A DNA stretch of 64,000 nucleotides, from contig CM034109.1 in the NCBI GenBank assembly GCA_019914945.1, positions 8,982,479-9,046,478 on the forward strand, given 5' to 3'. Position numbers and translations under genes: made by a program. Positions 62,901 through 64,000 of this stretch are shown in pieces. The stretch is from Typha latifolia (lineage: Eukaryota > Streptophyta > Magnoliopsida > Poales > Typhaceae). A model generated the notes under the pieces. It was given only the letters and a program-made list of their open reading frames with translations. It was not told the DNA's origin and ran no database searches. Position 1 is the first letter of the stretch; every line of letters starts with the position of its first letter.

Positions 62901-64000
62901 CGGAGTGAATAGCCTGGCTGCAGATACTTTCATTTAGTCAGAAGTGCACTTAATGAAGTAATAAAGTATTACATTCCCGTCCATCAGAAAAGGAGAAAAA
63001 CATAAATTTCCAGATAAATTAGTAAAGATACTAATATCTGCAGTTTATAAATACAGATCAAGTCACAGAATTCCCTGTTTAAGATGCTTTAGTTTCAACA
63101 GTAGTTAGAAAAATAAAAAAGCAGAAACTTCCAACTAGCAAGAAAATAACAAATTCAAAACATCTTAGTCCTATGATTATGTTTTCGACTACTTTAAGCT
63201 ATACTTTTTTAACTTATTATCTAATAACATGTATAGAAATTAAGAACTAAAGGAAAACGACAAATCATTCTTATTCCTGATATTACATGGTATATGAGAT
63301 AAATTATTATATTTGAAGAGTTAACAGGGCAAAAGAATACAGGACAAATTATTTACCTCCAGAAGACGAGGTTACAACTTAGAACTTAAATTATTGCATT
63401 AAATAGTTAAATTTTGTAAATATGGCCAGCTATTACTATTTTCAAATTTATAGATAGGTCACAGCATGGTCTGTTCAGAAGCAAAAATTAACAGAGAATA
63501 AACATTTGGAAAAGAAGAGAATGCAAGAAGATATTTAACTTTAAAGATGCATGAGAAAAGAATTATGCTCACATTATCTGCATCCCAGACCCTCACAGTT
63601 TTGTCAAAAGAAGATGTAGCAAGACGAGGCATACTTGGACTAAATCGAACATCAGTAATCAGTAAGGAATGCTCTTCCAATGTAGACTTTGGCTTCAAGG
63701 AATCTGCATACCATAAAACAGCCTGCAATCCAAGATATTCAGTGTAGCACCTCTATGATTAGTTCATGGTAGTTAAGCAAACAATATCCACTCTTAACAG
63801 ATTTGAGTACAAACCTTTTTATCATGTCCTCCAGTAGCAAGCAGCTTGCCATCAGAAGAGAAATGGCAACAGACAACTTTATTTGTACTTGCTCGAGTTA
63901 CTGCTATCTCGCTAAATGTAAATCCTGAATCAGCAGTGGTAGTGTCATCAATAAGATAGTAAACAGGTAAAGGTAGGAGCCTTAAACAAATTAATAGGCA
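59920..64000 (-). CDS. LEUNIG-like transcriptional corepressor, C-terminal WD40 part (partial)
   Basis: Minus strand; the 5' part lies beyond the right edge. Exons seen, in transcript order: 63815 to at least 63937 (left limit of the splice uncertain), 63573-63722, 62762-62917, 62494-62610, 61354-61560, 59920-60063. They encode a WD40 propeller matching LEUNIG and [33 protein letters not shown], then [121 protein letters not shown] and [14 protein letters not shown] at the end. LEUNIG acts in the nucleus with SEUSS to repress target genes. The N-terminal LUFS domain and the Gln-rich region are outside the window. The donor after the exon ending at 61354 is GC (61353-61352), a GC-AG intron. 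Confidence 0.9.

Overview
The window is nuclear DNA of a flowering plant, most likely a monocot; I cannot fix the species. The evidence is GT-AG introns in most genes, 80-90 bp to several-kb introns, AT-rich spacers with small fold-back elements and microsatellites, and plant-only families: a clade II SWEET, an HD-Zip II factor, a TDY-type MAP kinase, a B-class GATA factor and a LEUNIG-type corepressor. Seventeen loci with coding potential occur in 64 kb.

Layout, left to right: first exon of an LRR protein of the PII-2 type (-, runs off the left edge); C3HC zinc-finger NIPA/MEM1-like gene (+, 4483-9582); SWEET4-like sugar transporter (+, 12298-14226); HD-Zip II transcription factor (-, 15220-16922); MPK9/BWMK1-like MAP kinase (-, 18435-23017); proteasome maturation factor UMP1/POMP (-, 25147-27898); three tandem small single-exon genes of an unnamed family (-, 28651-32839); membrane-anchored beta-propeller gene (-, 34513-35562), divergent from a J-domain gene (+, 36101-37286), which is convergent with a B-class GATA factor (-, 37530-38257); armadillo-repeat gene (-, 40029-41976); two tandem single-exon genes for basic proteins (+, 44268-45783); an extra exon 1-exon 2 pair of a BAT1-type amino-acid permease (+, 46297-47564) followed by the complete permease gene (+, 50712-54791); a SUMO-like (Rad60-SLD) gene (+, 55526-58380); and the 3' half of a LEUNIG-like WD40 corepressor (-, 59920 to past the right edge).

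Exon boundaries were worked out by hand from splice consensus, reading phase and family knowledge. For all complete multi-exon genes the exon lengths sum to a whole number of codons. This is an ordinary euchromatic gene neighbourhood, not an operon-like system: neighbours share no pathway. The points most worth a second look are the duplicated first two permease exons, which are in phase with the downstream gene; an AT instead of GT at one MAP-kinase splice donor; the C-terminally eroding three-gene array; a perfect heat-shock element in front of the J-domain gene; a GC-AG intron in the LEUNIG-like gene; and three fold-back (MITE-like) elements.
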